This document shows positions 49,972 through 59,092 of a stretch of 64,000 nt of DNA, piece by piece; position 1 is the first letter of the stretch, and every line of letters starts with the position of its first letter. The DNA comes from Microvirga sp. (GTDB taxonomy: Bacteria > Pseudomonadota > Alphaproteobacteria > Rhizobiales > Beijerinckiaceae): assembly GCA_031181145.1 (NCBI GenBank), contig JAPSLB010000014.1, positions 1 through 64,000 on the forward strand, in the 5' to 3' direction. The notes under the pieces were generated by a model. It was not told the origin of the DNA. It saw nothing but the letters and a program-made list of their open reading frames with translations, and ran no database searches. The translations under genes were made by a program, and so were the position numbers.

Positions 49972-51414
49972 ATGATGAACCCCGTCCTCGCCATTCCCGC
50001 TTTCGGTCCCGTTCTGCCGGAGATCATCCTCGCAGCGGGCGCTCTTGTCCTGGTTCTCGTCGGCGCGATCCGCGGCGAGCGCTCCGGAGAGGGTATGAAC
50101 ATCATCGCCCTTGCGCTTCTGGCCGCCGCATTCGTGGCGGTGCTGATGCTCCCGGACGAGCGCGTCGAGACCATGTATGGCTCCTTCGTGATCGACGGTT
50201 TCGCCAAGTTCATGAAGGTGCTCACGCTGGTGGCTTCCGCAGGCGGCGTGATCCTTTCGATGGACTACATGCGCCGCGAAGGCATCAGCCGCTTCGAGTA
50301 TCCGATCCTGATCGTGCTCTCGACGCTCGGTATGATGATGGTGATCTCGGCCAACGACCTGATCGCCCTCTATCTCGGCCTGGAGCTGCTCAGCCTCTCG
50401 TCCTACGTCATTGCCGCCTTCGACCGCGACAATGTCCGCTCCACGGAGGCTGGCCTGAAGTATTTTGTTCTGGGCTCCCTGTCCTCGGGCATGCTGCTCT
50501 ATGGCGCGTCGCTGGTTTACGGGTTCACCGGAAGCGTGTCCTTCCCGGCCATCGCTGGAATCCTGCAGGGGCAGGTGGGCATCGGCGCCATCGTCGGTGT
50601 CGTGTTCGTCGCCGCAGGCATCGCGTTCAAGATTTCCGCCGTGCCGTTCCATATGTGGACGCCGGACGTCTACGAGGGATCGCCGACTCCGGTGGCGGCG
50701 TTCTTTGCCGCCGCTCCCAAGATGGCCGGCATGGCTATGGCGACCCGCGTCTTCATCGACGCCTTCCCGGGCATCGTGGACCAGTGGCAGCAGATCATCG
50801 TCTTCATCTCGATCGCCTCGATGACGCTGGGCTCGTTTGCCGCTATCGGCCAGCGCAACATCAAACGCCTGATGGCCTATTCCTCCATCGGCAATGTCGG
50901 CTATGCGCTGATCGGCCTCGCCGCCGGAACCGTGGAGGGCATCCAGGGTGTGGCAGTCTACATGGCCATCTATCTCGCCATGACGCTCGGCGCCTTCGCG
51001 GTCATTCTCGGCCTGCGTCGCGGAAACGTGATGTTCGAGAACGTCGAGGATCTGTCCGGCCTCGCCCGCACGCATCCGGTTATGGCTTTCTGTCTGGCGA
51101 TGATGATGTTCTCTCTTGCTGGCATCCCGCCGCTCGCCGGCTTCTTTGCCAAGTTCGCGGTGTTCAACGCGGCGATCAACGCCAATCTGGTGGCCCTCGC
51201 CATCATCGGCGTCGTAACCAGCGTGATCGGCGCATACTATTACCTTCGCATCGTGAAGGTGATGTACTTCGATGAGCCGGGGGCAGCCTACGATTCCATG
51301 CCTGCAGGCGTTAAGCTGGTGCTCGGCCTGTCCAGCGTGTTCGTGGTGCTCTTCGGTATCGTCCCGGCTCCGTTGGTCGCGGCTGCGGGAGCCGCTGCTC
51401 GCTCCCTGTTCTGA
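49972..51414 (+). CDS. nuoN: NADH-quinone oxidoreductase subunit N
   Basis: NuoN (ND2 type) is the third antiporter-like proton channel. The 480-residue protein has LYLGLELLSLSSYVIAAF, AVPFHMWTPDVYEGSPTPV and NIKRLMAYSSIGNVGYAL. An ATG one codon later (49975) is equally possible. The stop codon overlaps birA by one base, so birA is translated from the nuo message. Confidence 0.97.
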   Translation: MMNPVLAIPAFGPVLPEIILAAGALVLVLVGAIRGERSGEGMNIIALALLAAAFVAVLMLPDERVETMYGSFVIDGFAKFMKVLTLVASAGGVILSMDYMRREGISRFEYPILIVLSTLGMMMVISANDLIALYLGLELLSLSSYVIAAFDRDNVRSTEAGLKYFVLGSLSSGMLLYGASLVYGFTGSVSFPAIAGILQGQVGIGAIVGVVFVAAGIAFKISAVPFHMWTPDVYEGSPTPVAAFFAAAPKMAGMAMATRVFIDAFPGIVDQWQQIIVFISIASMTLGSFAAIGQRNIKRLMAYSSIGNVGYALIGLAAGTVEGIQGVAVYMAIYLAMTLGAFAVILGLRRGNVMFENVEDLSGLARTHPVMAFCLAMMMFSLAGIPPLAGFFAKFAVFNAAINANLVALAIIGVVTSVIGAYYYLRIVKVMYFDEPGAAYDSMPAGVKLVLGLSSVFVVLFGIVPAPLVAAAGAAARSLF

Positions 51415-52220
51415 TGGTGAAGCTGTCGCCCGAAGCCGAGGCCGCCGGTTATCGGCTCGTCTCCATCGAGGCGACGGACTCGACCAATGACGATGCGCTC
51501 CAGGCCGCGCGCTCCGGCGATCCGGGGCCGCTCTGGATCGTGGCGGCAGAACAGCGCGCGGGCAGGGGGCGGCATGGCCGGCAATGGGCGTCGCCTCAAG
51601 GCAATCTCTACGCCAGCCTCCTGCTGACGGATCCCTGCGAGGCGCAGCACGCCCCGCAGCTCGGCTTCGTCGCCGGCCTCGCCCTGCATGAGGCCATCGA
51701 GGCCGTGACGGGTGTCGGCGCACCGCGCCTGTCCCTCAAATGGCCGAACGATCTTCTGCTCGACGGTGGGAAGGTTTCCGGTCTGCTCCTCGAAGGACAC
51801 AGGTTCGATGGCAACGGCCCGCTGGCGATCGTGATCGGCTTCGGCGTGAACGTGGCCTTCGCGCCCACAGGCACGCCCTACCCGGCCTCGGCCCTTCAAG
51901 CCGTCAGGCCGGGGTTGACACGCGAGGCGATTTTCCGGGCTCTTTCCGCCGCCTTCGCGCAAACCTTCTCCGCGTGGCGCAACGCAGCACGCATGAACGC
52001 TGCCGATCCCTTCGGGCCGATTCGTCGGCTGTGGCTGGAACGCGCGGCGGGGATTGGGCAGGAGGTGACCCTTCGCCTTCCTTCCGGCGAGAGGCGAGGT
52101 CTTTTCGAAGGGCTCGACCGATCCGGCCGCCTTCAGCTGAAAACCGTCTCAGGGACGGAACTCATCGACGCCGGCGATCTTTATTTTCCTCGTTTGCTGC
52201 ACGATATAGCCAAGCCTTAG
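51414..52220 (+). CDS. birA: biotin--[acetyl-CoA-carboxylase] ligase
   Basis: BirA attaches biotin to the carrier domain of acetyl-CoA carboxylase and other biotin enzymes. The 268-residue protein has DSTNDDALQAARSGDPG, the biotin loop AAEQRAGRGRHGRQW and SLKWPNDLLLDGGKVSG. It lacks the N-terminal DNA-binding domain of E. coli BirA, so it is a ligase without repressor function. Following the nuo operon is the usual place in rhizobia. Confidence 0.95.
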   Translation: MVKLSPEAEAAGYRLVSIEATDSTNDDALQAARSGDPGPLWIVAAEQRAGRGRHGRQWASPQGNLYASLLLTDPCEAQHAPQLGFVAGLALHEAIEAVTGVGAPRLSLKWPNDLLLDGGKVSGLLLEGHRFDGNGPLAIVIGFGVNVAFAPTGTPYPASALQAVRPGLTREAIFRALSAAFAQTFSAWRNAARMNAADPFGPIRRLWLERAAGIGQEVTLRLPSGERRGLFEGLDRSGRLQLKTVSGTELIDAGDLYFPRLLHDIAKP

Positions 52221-52248
52221 CGCTGGCATGACAAGGTCTTGATCAAGT

Positions 52249-53922
52249 ATGGCATCCCCCCAGGACGAATTGGTGTTTCTGCCCCTCGGTGGGCTCGGCG
52301 AAATCGGCATGAATGCCGCCCTTTACGGCTTCGGGCCGGAGACGGACCGGCAATGGATCCTTGTCGATTGCGGCATGGGCTTCGGCGGCGAGGAGCAACT
52401 GCCGGGGATCGATCTCGTCTATCCGGATCTGCGTTTCATCGAAGAGGAGAGGCACAACCTGCTCGGCATCTTCATCACCCACGCGCACGAGGATCATATC
52501 GGCGCGCTCGTGGAGATGTGGCCGCGCCTGCGTGCCCCGGTCTATGCCACCAAGTTCGCCATCGGCCTGCTGGAAACCCGCCGCCTGTCCGAGGCGGACG
52601 CGCCGAAGATCGAACTCAACGAGATCGCGCCCGGGCAGCGTCTGAAACTCGGCAGCTTCGATGTTGAGTATGTGCCGGTGGCCCACTCGATCCCGGAGTC
52701 GAACGCGCTCGCGATCCGAACGCCGCACGGGCTCGTGGTTCACACGGGCGACTGGAAGCTCGATTCGACACCGTATCTCGGTAGCCTCACGTCTGAAGAG
52801 ACGTTCCGTAAGCTGGGGGAGGAGGGAGTTCTCGCGCTCGTCTGCGACTCCACCAATGTGGTGCGAGAGGGCGAAAGTCCGAGCGAGGCGGATGTAGCCA
52901 GGAACCTGGCTGCTCTCATCAAGGATGCGCCGCATCGTGTCGCCATCACCACCTTCGCTTCCAATGTGGCGCGCATCCGTTCCGTAGCAGAAGCAGCGCG
53001 GGAGTGTGGACGCGAGGTGGTCGTGGTCGGCCGTGCGATGGACCGCGTTGTGGATGTCGCTAAGGAATGCGGTTATCTCGACGGCCTTCCCGAGTTTCGC
53101 TCGCTCGAGAACTTCGGCTACATCCCCCGCGACAAGGTGGTCGCCGTCCTCACTGGCTCGCAGGGCGAGCCGCGCGCGGCGCTGGCACGGATCGCCTCGG
53201 ACGAGCATCCGGACATCGCCTTGACGGCGGGCGACCGCGTCATCTTCTCGTCCCGCGCCATTCCCGGGAATGAGAAGGGAGTTGGCGCCATCATCAACAA
53301 CCTGATCGAGCAGGGCATCGAGGTCATCACCGACCGAACGGAGCTGGTTCACGTCTCGGGGCATCCGCGGCGGGGCGAGCTCGCGAAGATGTATGAGTGG
53401 ACGAAACCACGCATCGCCATTCCGGCCCATGGCGAGCCGCTGCATCTGGCCGAGCACGCCAAGTTCGCGCGCCAGCAGGGCGTCCCGGAAGTGGTGCGCG
53501 CCAAGAACGGCTCCCTCGTGCGCCTCGCGCCCGGCAAAGCCGAGATTATCGACACCGTCCCGGCAGGACGAATCTACAAGGACGGCAATATCGTTATCCC
53601 GGCAGGCGAGCGCGCCATTCCGGAGCGCCGCAAGCTCGCCTTCTCGGGAATCGTGACCGTTGCCATCGCCATCGACGACCGTGGCGAGATCGTCGGCGAT
53701 CCGGTGGTGGATGCGATGGGCCTGCCTGAGAGGAACCGGCAGGGCCGCGACCTGACCGATATCATCGCCGATACGGTGGCCGATCTGCTCGACAGCTTGC
53801 CCAAGGCCAAGCGGCGTGACCCCGAGGCCGTGGAGAATGCCGTTCACCGGGCCGTGCGCGCCGCCGTGAACCAGGAATGGGGCAAGAAGCCTGCCTGTCA
53901 TGTTCTCGTAATCGAGGTATAA
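52249..53922 (+). CDS. rnj: ribonuclease J
   Basis: RNase J is a metallo-beta-lactamase-fold nuclease with 5'-exonuclease and endonuclease activity in RNA maturation and decay. The 557-residue protein has the zinc motif FITHAHEDHIGAL (HxHxDH), HSIPESNALAI, HTGDWKLDSTP and, farther on, VHVSGHPRRGEL in the beta-CASP region. The C-terminal domain (about 450-557) is typical. Alphaproteobacteria use RNase J for 5' ends of rRNA. Confidence 0.97.
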   Translation: MASPQDELVFLPLGGLGEIGMNAALYGFGPETDRQWILVDCGMGFGGEEQLPGIDLVYPDLRFIEEERHNLLGIFITHAHEDHIGALVEMWPRLRAPVYATKFAIGLLETRRLSEADAPKIELNEIAPGQRLKLGSFDVEYVPVAHSIPESNALAIRTPHGLVVHTGDWKLDSTPYLGSLTSEETFRKLGEEGVLALVCDSTNVVREGESPSEADVARNLAALIKDAPHRVAITTFASNVARIRSVAEAARECGREVVVVGRAMDRVVDVAKECGYLDGLPEFRSLENFGYIPRDKVVAVLTGSQGEPRAALARIASDEHPDIALTAGDRVIFSSRAIPGNEKGVGAIINNLIEQGIEVITDRTELVHVSGHPRRGELAKMYEWTKPRIAIPAHGEPLHLAEHAKFARQQGVPEVVRAKNGSLVRLAPGKAEIIDTVPAGRIYKDGNIVIPAGERAIPERRKLAFSGIVTVAIAIDDRGEIVGDPVVDAMGLPERNRQGRDLTDIIADTVADLLDSLPKAKRRDPEAVENAVHRAVRAAVNQEWGKKPACHVLVIEV

Positions 53923-53954
53923 GACGGCCTCGTTCCGTCTTCGAGGGGAGCACA

Positions 53955-54359
53955 ATGCTCGGTCGCTTGAACCATGTCGCCATTGCCGTTCGGGATCTCG
54001 CGGCGGCCTCGGAACTCTATCGAGGGACGCTCGGCGCCCAAGTGTCGGAGCCCGTGGCCCTGGAGGAGCACGGCGTGACGGTGGTGTTCGTCATCCTGCC
54101 GAACACTAAGATCGAGCTTCTGGAGCCCCTTGGCGGAGATTCCCCCATTGCAAAGTTCCTGGAACGGAATCCCGACGGCGGCATCCATCATGTCTGCTAC
54201 GAGGTGGAGGATATTCTGGCCGCGAGGGATCGGCTTGTGAATTCCGGGGCCCGGGTGCTGGGCTCGAGCGAACCGAAGATCGGAGCCCATGGGAAGCCGG
54301 TGCTTTTTCTGCACCCCAAGGATTTCAACGGGACCCTTATCGAGCTTGAGCAAGTCTGA
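53955..54359 (+). CDS. mce: methylmalonyl-CoA epimerase
   Basis: This enzyme interconverts the (R) and (S) forms of methylmalonyl-CoA in propionate and odd-chain breakdown. The 134-residue glyoxalase-fold protein has LNHVAIAVRDL, IHHVCYEVEDI and LHPKDFNGTLIELEQ, giving the metal-binding His/Glu set. The ATG at 53955 follows GAGGGGAG; upstream in-frame codons lie in rnj. It is likely co-transcribed with rnj. Confidence 0.95.
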   Translation: MLGRLNHVAIAVRDLAAASELYRGTLGAQVSEPVALEEHGVTVVFVILPNTKIELLEPLGGDSPIAKFLERNPDGGIHHVCYEVEDILAARDRLVNSGARVLGSSEPKIGAHGKPVLFLHPKDFNGTLIELEQV

Positions 54360-54369
54360 GGATAAGCTG

Positions 54370-54705
54370 TTGATAAATCTGATAAAAGCTCTTTCAGTCT
54401 CGCTGTGGTCCACCCTGGCCGTGGTGGCCGTCATTTCTGCGGCCGGCATTGCGATTGCCGTCAATGGTTTCGATCTGAGGGTGAGCGGAGGTTTGGCCCT
54501 TTACTTCGTTATCTGGTGGACCCTTCTCTTTGCGATCCTTCCGTTCGGCGTCCGCAGCCAGGCGGAAAGCGGAGAGGTCGTGGCGGGCAGCGAGCCAGGA
54601 GCTCCGACTGTCCACGGACTCCAGGAGAAGGCGATCTGGACGAGCCTGGTGTCTTCCGTCGTTCTGGTCCTCGTGGCGGCCATATTCCCGCTGGCGGGTC
54701 TTTGA
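54370..54705 (+). CDS. DUF1467 family small membrane protein
   Basis: The C-terminal part contains the DUF1467 signature ALYFVIWWTLLFAILPFGVRSQAE, seen as YFVIWWTLLFAILPFGVRSQ, followed by VVAGSEPGAPT and a last membrane span. From TTG 54370 (GAGGATAA upstream) the protein has 111 residues and gains an extra N-terminal span (residues 6-30). A GTG at 54481 would give a 74-residue form that is closer to the common core. Genes of this family often follow mce in rhizobia. Function unknown; start uncertain. Confidence 0.8.
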   Translation: MINLIKALSVSLWSTLAVVAVISAAGIAIAVNGFDLRVSGGLALYFVIWWTLLFAILPFGVRSQAESGEVVAGSEPGAPTVHGLQEKAIWTSLVSSVVLVLVAAIFPLAGL

Positions 54706-54740
54706 GGACCTGAAACAGGCTTGGCCTTCCCTTTTCTCCT

Positions 54741-54790
54741 CCATCCTCATGGTCGGGCTTGTCCCGACCATCCACGTCTTTGAGCCGTCG
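54741..54790. repeat. dispersed palindromic repeat, copy 2
   Basis: ATGGTCGGG (54749-54757) and CCCGACCAT (54763-54771) form a 9-base-pair stem with a 5-base loop, followed by ATCCACGTCTTTGA (54770-54783), identical to 739-752, and GCCGTCG. The same design is seen without the ATCCACG tail at 39172-39194. Confidence 0.7.
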
Positions 54791-54852
54791 CGCCGGAAAA
54801 GGGGGATATCAGGCAAAGACCGGGCGACGAGGAGGAGAGCTGGAAACCTAGA

Positions 54853-54885
54853 GAACAAAAGAAAAAGCAAGGCTTTCGCCTTGCT
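54853..54885 (-). terminator. intrinsic terminator on the minus strand
   Basis: On the minus strand AGCAAGGC, a GAAA tetraloop and GCCTTGCT are followed by TTTTCTTTTG. The plus strand has no T-run after the stem, so the terminator points leftward and implies a minus-strand transcript arriving from the right. Confidence 0.8.
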
Positions 54886-55080
54886 GAAATGCCTTATGGC
54901 GTTGTTTTGATCCCTGGCTTTTTGGCACCATCGCCTCACTCGGCGCTTGGGGATCGCGTTCCTCCCGAAACTCGGACCGCAGCCTCTGCCTGTTTGTAAG
55001 GTCTGAGACGTTAGCAATGGTTTTATAGTTGGCTTCCCTACCGGTGTCACTATTTTTGGGCAGGGTCTGATGCATTTTAT
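54853..55080 (-). ncRNA. candidate small RNA upstream of proS
   Basis: No protein gene to the right on the minus strand would need the terminator at 54853-54885. The only open frame (54848-55075, 75 codons from ATG) runs straight through the terminator stem and stops after it, so it is unlikely to be what the transcript encodes. The region is less GC-rich than its neighbours. I do not recognise tmRNA, 6S, SRP or RNase P RNA here. The 5' end is undefined; the right border given is a guess. Confidence 0.4.
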
Positions 55081-55229
55081 GGCAATTATTGTATTGATCT
55101 TTGGTCTAATCCATTGCGTCGCAGGCCTCAGGGCGGGAAGGCAGCTTGTCTTTTCCGCCTTCCCTGTGTTGTGTGCTGAAAACGAGTCGTGACTCACTGT
55201 TCCATTCCTATCGAGACTGAAGGCGTCCT

Positions 55230-56558
55230 ATGCGTTTGAGCCGCTATTTCCTTCCCATTCTCCGCGAGACGCCGAAAGAGGCGGAGATCGTCTCCCATCG
55301 CCTCATGCTGCGCGCCGGTATGATCCGCCAGGAGGCGGCGGGCATCTATGCCTGGCTGCCGCTGGGCCTGAAGGTGCTCAACAAGGTCAACGCCATCGTC
55401 CGCGAAGAGCAGAATCGCTCCGGCGCCATCGAACTTCTGATGCCGACGATCCAGTCGGCCGATCTCTGGCGGGAATCGGGCCGCTACGATGCCTATGGCA
55501 AGGAGATGCTGCGCATCCAGGACCGGCACGAGCGCGAGATGCTCTTCGGCCCGACCAACGAGGAGATGATCACCGAGATCTTCCGGGGCTATGTGCGCTC
55601 CTATAAGGACCTGCCCCTGAACCTCTACCATATTCAGTGGAAGTTCCGTGACGAGGTGCGCCCGCGCTTCGGGGTCATGCGCTCCCGCGAGTTCCTGATG
55701 AAGGATGCGTATTCCTTTGATCTGGACCAGGCCGGTGCGGTTCACTCCTACAACAAGATGTTCGTGGCCTATCTGCGAACCTTCGCCCGCATGGGCCTGA
55801 AGGCAATTCCGATGCGCGCCGATACGGGCCCCATCGGCGGGAATCTCAGTCACGAGTTCATCATTCTCGCTTCCACCGGCGAGAGCGAGGTGTTCTGCCA
55901 CGCGGATTACCTCGACTACGAGATCCCGCCGGCGGACACGGATTTCGATGACATCTCCGGCCTGCAGGGCACCGTCGACAAGTGGACGGCGCTTTATGCC
56001 GCCACTTCGGAAATGCACGACACGGCAGCCTTCGATGCCGTCCCTGACGACAAGAGAATGTCCGCGCGAGGCATCGAGGTCGGCCACATTTTCTATTTCG
56101 GCACCAAGTATTCCGAGCCCATGGGGGCGAAGGTCATGGGACCGGACGGGCAGGAGAGGCCGGTTCACATGGGCTCCTACGGGATCGGCCCCAGCCGGCT
56201 GATCGCCGCCATCATCGAGGCGAGCCATGACGAGAACGGCATCATCTGGCCCGAGGCCGTGGCTCCGTTCGACGTGGCGATCCTCAATCTGAAGGTGGGC
56301 GATTCCGGCACTGATGCGGCAAGCGAGCGGCTGTACCGCGAGCTCTCGGCCGCTGGCCGGGACGTGCTCTACGACGACCGCGACGAGCGCCCGGGCGGGA
56401 AATTCGCCACCGCGGATCTCGTCGGCGTGCCGTGGCAGGTGCTTATCGGGCCGAAGAGCCTCGCCGAGGGCAAGGTGGAGTTGAAGAACCGCGCCACCGG
56501 CGAGCGTGAGCTTTTGTCGGTCGATGATGTGGTCTCGCGGCTGACGGCGCATAAATAA
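55230..56558 (+). CDS. proS: prolyl-tRNA synthetase (short form)
   Basis: ProS charges tRNA-Pro. The 442-residue protein has class II motifs: [16 protein letters not shown], the motif 2 loop [26 protein letters not shown] (read as [20 protein letters not shown]) and motif 3 [16 protein letters not shown]. It lacks the insertion editing domain of E. coli ProS (about 570 residues), which is the usual alphaproteobacterial form. A C-terminal anticodon-binding domain closes it. Confidence 0.97.
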   Translation: MRLSRYFLPILRETPKEAEIVSHRLMLRAGMIRQEAAGIYAWLPLGLKVLNKVNAIVREEQNRSGAIELLMPTIQSADLWRESGRYDAYGKEMLRIQDRHEREMLFGPTNEEMITEIFRGYVRSYKDLPLNLYHIQWKFRDEVRPRFGVMRSREFLMKDAYSFDLDQAGAVHSYNKMFVAYLRTFARMGLKAIPMRADTGPIGGNLSHEFIILASTGESEVFCHADYLDYEIPPADTDFDDISGLQGTVDKWTALYAATSEMHDTAAFDAVPDDKRMSARGIEVGHIFYFGTKYSEPMGAKVMGPDGQERPVHMGSYGIGPSRLIAAIIEASHDENGIIWPEAVAPFDVAILNLKVGDSGTDAASERLYRELSAAGRDVLYDDRDERPGGKFATADLVGVPWQVLIGPKSLAEGKVELKNRATGERELLSVDDVVSRLTAHK

Positions 56559-56563
56559 GCCAC

Positions 56564-57838
56564 ATGGCCAAAGAAGCACCGACCGGAACCAAGCCTTTCT
56601 CGCTCTTCGAGTGGATGCTCGCCGGGCGCTACCTGCGCACGCGGCGGCGGGAGGGGTTCGTGTCGGTCATCGCAGGGTTTTCGTTCCTGGGCATCATGCT
56701 GGGCGTCGCTACGCTCATCGTGGTGCTCTCGGTCATGAATGGCTTCCGCAAGGAACTGCTCGACAAGATCGTGGGCATCAACGGCCACATCTTCGTGGCG
56801 CCCATCGAGAGCCCGCTCACCGATTATCCCGAGGTCGCCGCGCGCATTGCCGCCGTGCCGGGCGTGAGGCGGGCGATCCCACTCGTGGAGGGCCAAGCCT
56901 TCGGCTCGTCGCAATACAACGGCAGCGGCGTTCTCGTGCGCGGCATCCGCTCGAACGACCTGCGCCAGATCGAGCATGTCGCGGGCAATATCCGTCAGGG
57001 ATCGCTGGACAATTTCGACGAAGGCGAGGGTGTTGCCATCGGCCGCCGCCTGGCCGAGGCCCTGTCGATCCAGGCGGGTGACACGCTGACCCTCATCACG
57101 CCCCGCGGGGCCGCGACGCCCTTCGGCACCGCGCCACGCGTGAAGGGTTATCCCGTCAAGGCGGTGTTCGAAATCGGCATGTCGGAGTTCGACTCCACCT
57201 TCGTCTTCATGCCGCTCACCGAGGCGCAGAACTATTTCAACCGCCAGGGCGACGTGCAGCTCATCGAGGTCTATCTCAATGATGCCGACAGGGTCGATCA
57301 GGCCCGTGCCGCCATCGAGGAGGCGGCCGGCCGGCCGATCCTGATGACCGACTGGCGGCAACGCAACCGCACCTTCTTCGGCGCATTGGAGGTGGAACGA
57401 AACGTGATGTTCCTCATCCTCACGCTGATCGTCCTGGTGGCGGCGCTCAACATCATCTCGGGCCTGATCATGCTGGTGAAGGACAAGTCCAGCGACATCG
57501 CGATCCTGCGCACCATGGGGGCTACGCGCGGCGCGGTGATGCGCATCTTCCTCATCACCGGCGCGTCCATCGGCATCGTCGGCACCCTCGCGGGCTTCGG
57601 GCTCGGGCTGCTGCTCGCTCTCAATGTCGAGCACATCCGCGATTTCATCTCCCGGCTCACGAATACCAATCTGTTCCCGGCAGAGCTCTATTTCCTCAGT
57701 CGCCTGCCGGCCGACGTGAATCCGACCGAGGTCGCGACAATCCTCATCATGGCGATGGTTCTGTCGCTGCTTGCGACCCTCTATCCCTCCTGGCGGGCTG
57801 CGAAGCTCGACCCCGTCGAAGCGCTGCGTTACGGTTGA
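56564..57838 (+). CDS. lolC: lipoprotein-releasing ABC transporter permease
   Basis: LolC/E proteins form with LolD the complex that extracts lipoproteins from the inner membrane for transfer to LolA. The 424-residue protein has an N-terminal span ([24 protein letters not shown]), a large periplasmic domain (about 50-275) and three C-terminal spans with [20 protein letters not shown] single permease gene with lolD suggests a homodimer-type system in place of separate LolC and LolE. It starts 5 bases after proS. Confidence 0.95.
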   Translation: MAKEAPTGTKPFSLFEWMLAGRYLRTRRREGFVSVIAGFSFLGIMLGVATLIVVLSVMNGFRKELLDKIVGINGHIFVAPIESPLTDYPEVAARIAAVPGVRRAIPLVEGQAFGSSQYNGSGVLVRGIRSNDLRQIEHVAGNIRQGSLDNFDEGEGVAIGRRLAEALSIQAGDTLTLITPRGAATPFGTAPRVKGYPVKAVFEIGMSEFDSTFVFMPLTEAQNYFNRQGDVQLIEVYLNDADRVDQARAAIEEAAGRPILMTDWRQRNRTFFGALEVERNVMFLILTLIVLVAALNIISGLIMLVKDKSSDIAILRTMGATRGAVMRIFLITGASIGIVGTLAGFGLGLLLALNVEHIRDFISRLTNTNLFPAELYFLSRLPADVNPTEVATILIMAMVLSLLATLYPSWRAAKLDPVEALRYG

Positions 57839-57840
57839 TC

Positions 57841-58536
57841 ATGGCGTCCGGACAAACCCAGCCCGCCCTCCACCTCTCTCAAGTCGAGCGCCGCTATCCC
57901 CAGGGGGACACCTTCCTGGAGGTGTTGCGCGGGGCGGAACTCGCGATCTGGCCGGGAGAGATCGTAGCCCTCATCGCGCCTTCCGGCACCGGCAAGTCCA
58001 CGCTGCTGCACGTTGCGGGCCTTCTGGAGAAGCCCGATGGCGGCGAGGTCTATGTGGGCGGCAAGCCGACCTCGCACATGAACGATAAGGATCGCACGCG
58101 CGTCCGTCGCGAGGAGCTGGGTTTTGTCTATCAGTTCCACCACCTGCTGCCGGAGCTGTCGGCTCTCGAGAACGTGGTGATCCCTCAGCTCATTCGCGGT
58201 CTGCCGAAAGCGGAGGCCGAGAACAGAGCCAACCAGCTCCTGACCTTCCTGGGTCTCGGCAAGCGCCTCAAGCACCGTCCGGGCGAACTCTCGGGCGGTG
58301 AGCAGCAGCGTGTGGCCATCGCCCGCGCAGTCGCCAACGCGCCGCGCCTGCTTCTCGCGGACGAGCCGACCGGGAATCTCGATCCGCATACCTCGGACCG
58401 CGTCTTCCAGACCCTGGTGGCCATCGTGCGCGCCTCGCGCCTCGCGGCACTGATCGCCACACACAATATGGATCTGGCCGCGCGCATGGACCGTCGCGTC
58501 ACCATCCGGGATGGGTTGATCGTCCAGCTGCCCTGA
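57841..58536 (+). CDS. lolD: lipoprotein-releasing ABC transporter ATPase
   Basis: LolD powers lipoprotein release. The 231-residue ATPase has Walker [10 protein letters not shown], signature [15 protein letters not shown], Walker [14 protein letters not shown] and the switch histidine in IATHNMDLA. The ATG at 57841 follows the lolC stop by 2 bases; a TTG at 57835 overlapping lolC is possible but less likely. Confidence 0.96.
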   Translation: MASGQTQPALHLSQVERRYPQGDTFLEVLRGAELAIWPGEIVALIAPSGTGKSTLLHVAGLLEKPDGGEVYVGGKPTSHMNDKDRTRVRREELGFVYQFHHLLPELSALENVVIPQLIRGLPKAEAENRANQLLTFLGLGKRLKHRPGELSGGEQQRVAIARAVANAPRLLLADEPTGNLDPHTSDRVFQTLVAIVRASRLAALIATHNMDLAARMDRRVTIRDGLIVQLP

Positions 58537-58855
58537 ACGCCGCCATGCGATCCCCGGGTCTTCAAGCACCGGGAAGGCAAACCCGACGAGGCGCCACCCA
58601 GTCGCTGCCCATCCCCTCCGCTTGCCTCCAGCCGGGTTGCCCCTTTTTCGTCATGCCCCGCCCGTCCACGCCTTATCCCCCTGTGGTTCAAAGCATGGAT
58701 GGCCGCCACAAGAGCAGCCATGTTTGGCGGTGAGCCTGGGGGTTGCAAGACTTCTTAATCCTCGATTCACCCTGTCTCCACAGCATCTCCCGCATTCACT
58801 TTACAGGGAACGTTCGGCGAACATAAATGAACACATCGAGAACAGGAGATCAGAC
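58537..58855. other. 319-base region between lolD and the small SOS gene
   Basis: The left part (about 58648-58735) resembles a decayed copy of the dispersed repeat (TCATGCCCCGCCCGTCCACGCC). The right part contains ATTCAC at 58765 and 58794 and then the LexA-controlled promoter at 58800-58828. No other gene is supported. Confidence 0.6.
58800..58828 (+). promoter_or_regulatory. SOS promoter with LexA box between -35 and -10
   Basis: TTTACA (58800-58805) is a one-mismatch -35, and CATAAAT (58822-58828) supplies the -10 at a spacing of 16-17 bases. The exact alphaproteobacterial LexA box GAAC-N7-GAAC lies at 58808-58822, filling the spacer so that bound LexA would exclude RNA polymerase. Transcription would begin near 58835, about 20 bases before the small gene. 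Confidence 0.75.
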
Positions 58856-58957
58856 ATGCTTCGCATCATCATCGAAACCGCCGCTGAAATCACCTCTCTC
58901 TTCGTGTTCGGATCGGCCGTGGCAATCTGGGCCCTGGTCCTCGCGCCGGTCGCCTGA
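58856..58957 (+). CDS. 33-residue single-span membrane peptide, probably SOS-induced
   Basis: The product is a short acidic/basic head (MLRIIIETAAE) and one hydrophobic span (about residues 11-31, ITSLFVFGSAVAIWALVLAP). AGGAG lies 7 bases before the ATG, the best ribosome-binding site in this part of the window. A LexA-box promoter stands just upstream. By size, membrane topology and SOS control it resembles SidA, the 29-residue division inhibitor of Caulobacter that acts on the late divisome; that is an inference, as I cannot compare sequences. It is followed by dnaE after 135 bases. It is too short for most gene callers. Confidence 0.7.
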   Translation: MLRIIIETAAEITSLFVFGSAVAIWALVLAPVA

Positions 58958-58965
58958 TACGCGCA

Positions 58966-59008
58966 ATTCACATCTGTCCCCCTTAATTCACAGACAGCGG
59001 GATTCACA
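58966..59008 (+). repeat. three ATTCACA direct repeats upstream of dnaE
   Basis: ATTCACA occurs at 58966-58972, 58986-58992 and 59002-59008, with the shorter ATTCAC also at 58765 and 58794. The spacing is 20 and 16 bases. They resemble neither the LexA box nor an exact DnaA box. They could be regulator half-sites in the dnaE promoter region. Confidence 0.4.
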
Positions 59009-59092
59009 GGAAGCTAGTCCTCACCTGGCCCGCTTAAGGGTTTCCTGCCAAGAATCGTGTCACTATGCGTGCCGTTCGTTGAGTAGAGTTTC

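Larger units (their letters stand above)
54706..55229. other. 524-base intergenic region before proS
   Basis: The stretch is partly A/T-rich and holds a repeat copy (54741-54790), a minus-strand terminator (54853-54885) with a probable minus-strand small RNA to its right, and a hairpin GGGAAGGC/GCCTTCCC (55135-55142 with 55157-55164) before proS. No plus-strand gene is visible. A 75-codon open frame on the minus strand is discussed under the RNA candidate. Confidence 0.7.

Noticed and set aside
54848-55075. 75-codon minus-strand frame as a protein gene
   Set aside because: It runs through an intrinsic terminator stem, has no ribosome-binding site that I can see, and no familiar motif; an RNA gene is the better reading.
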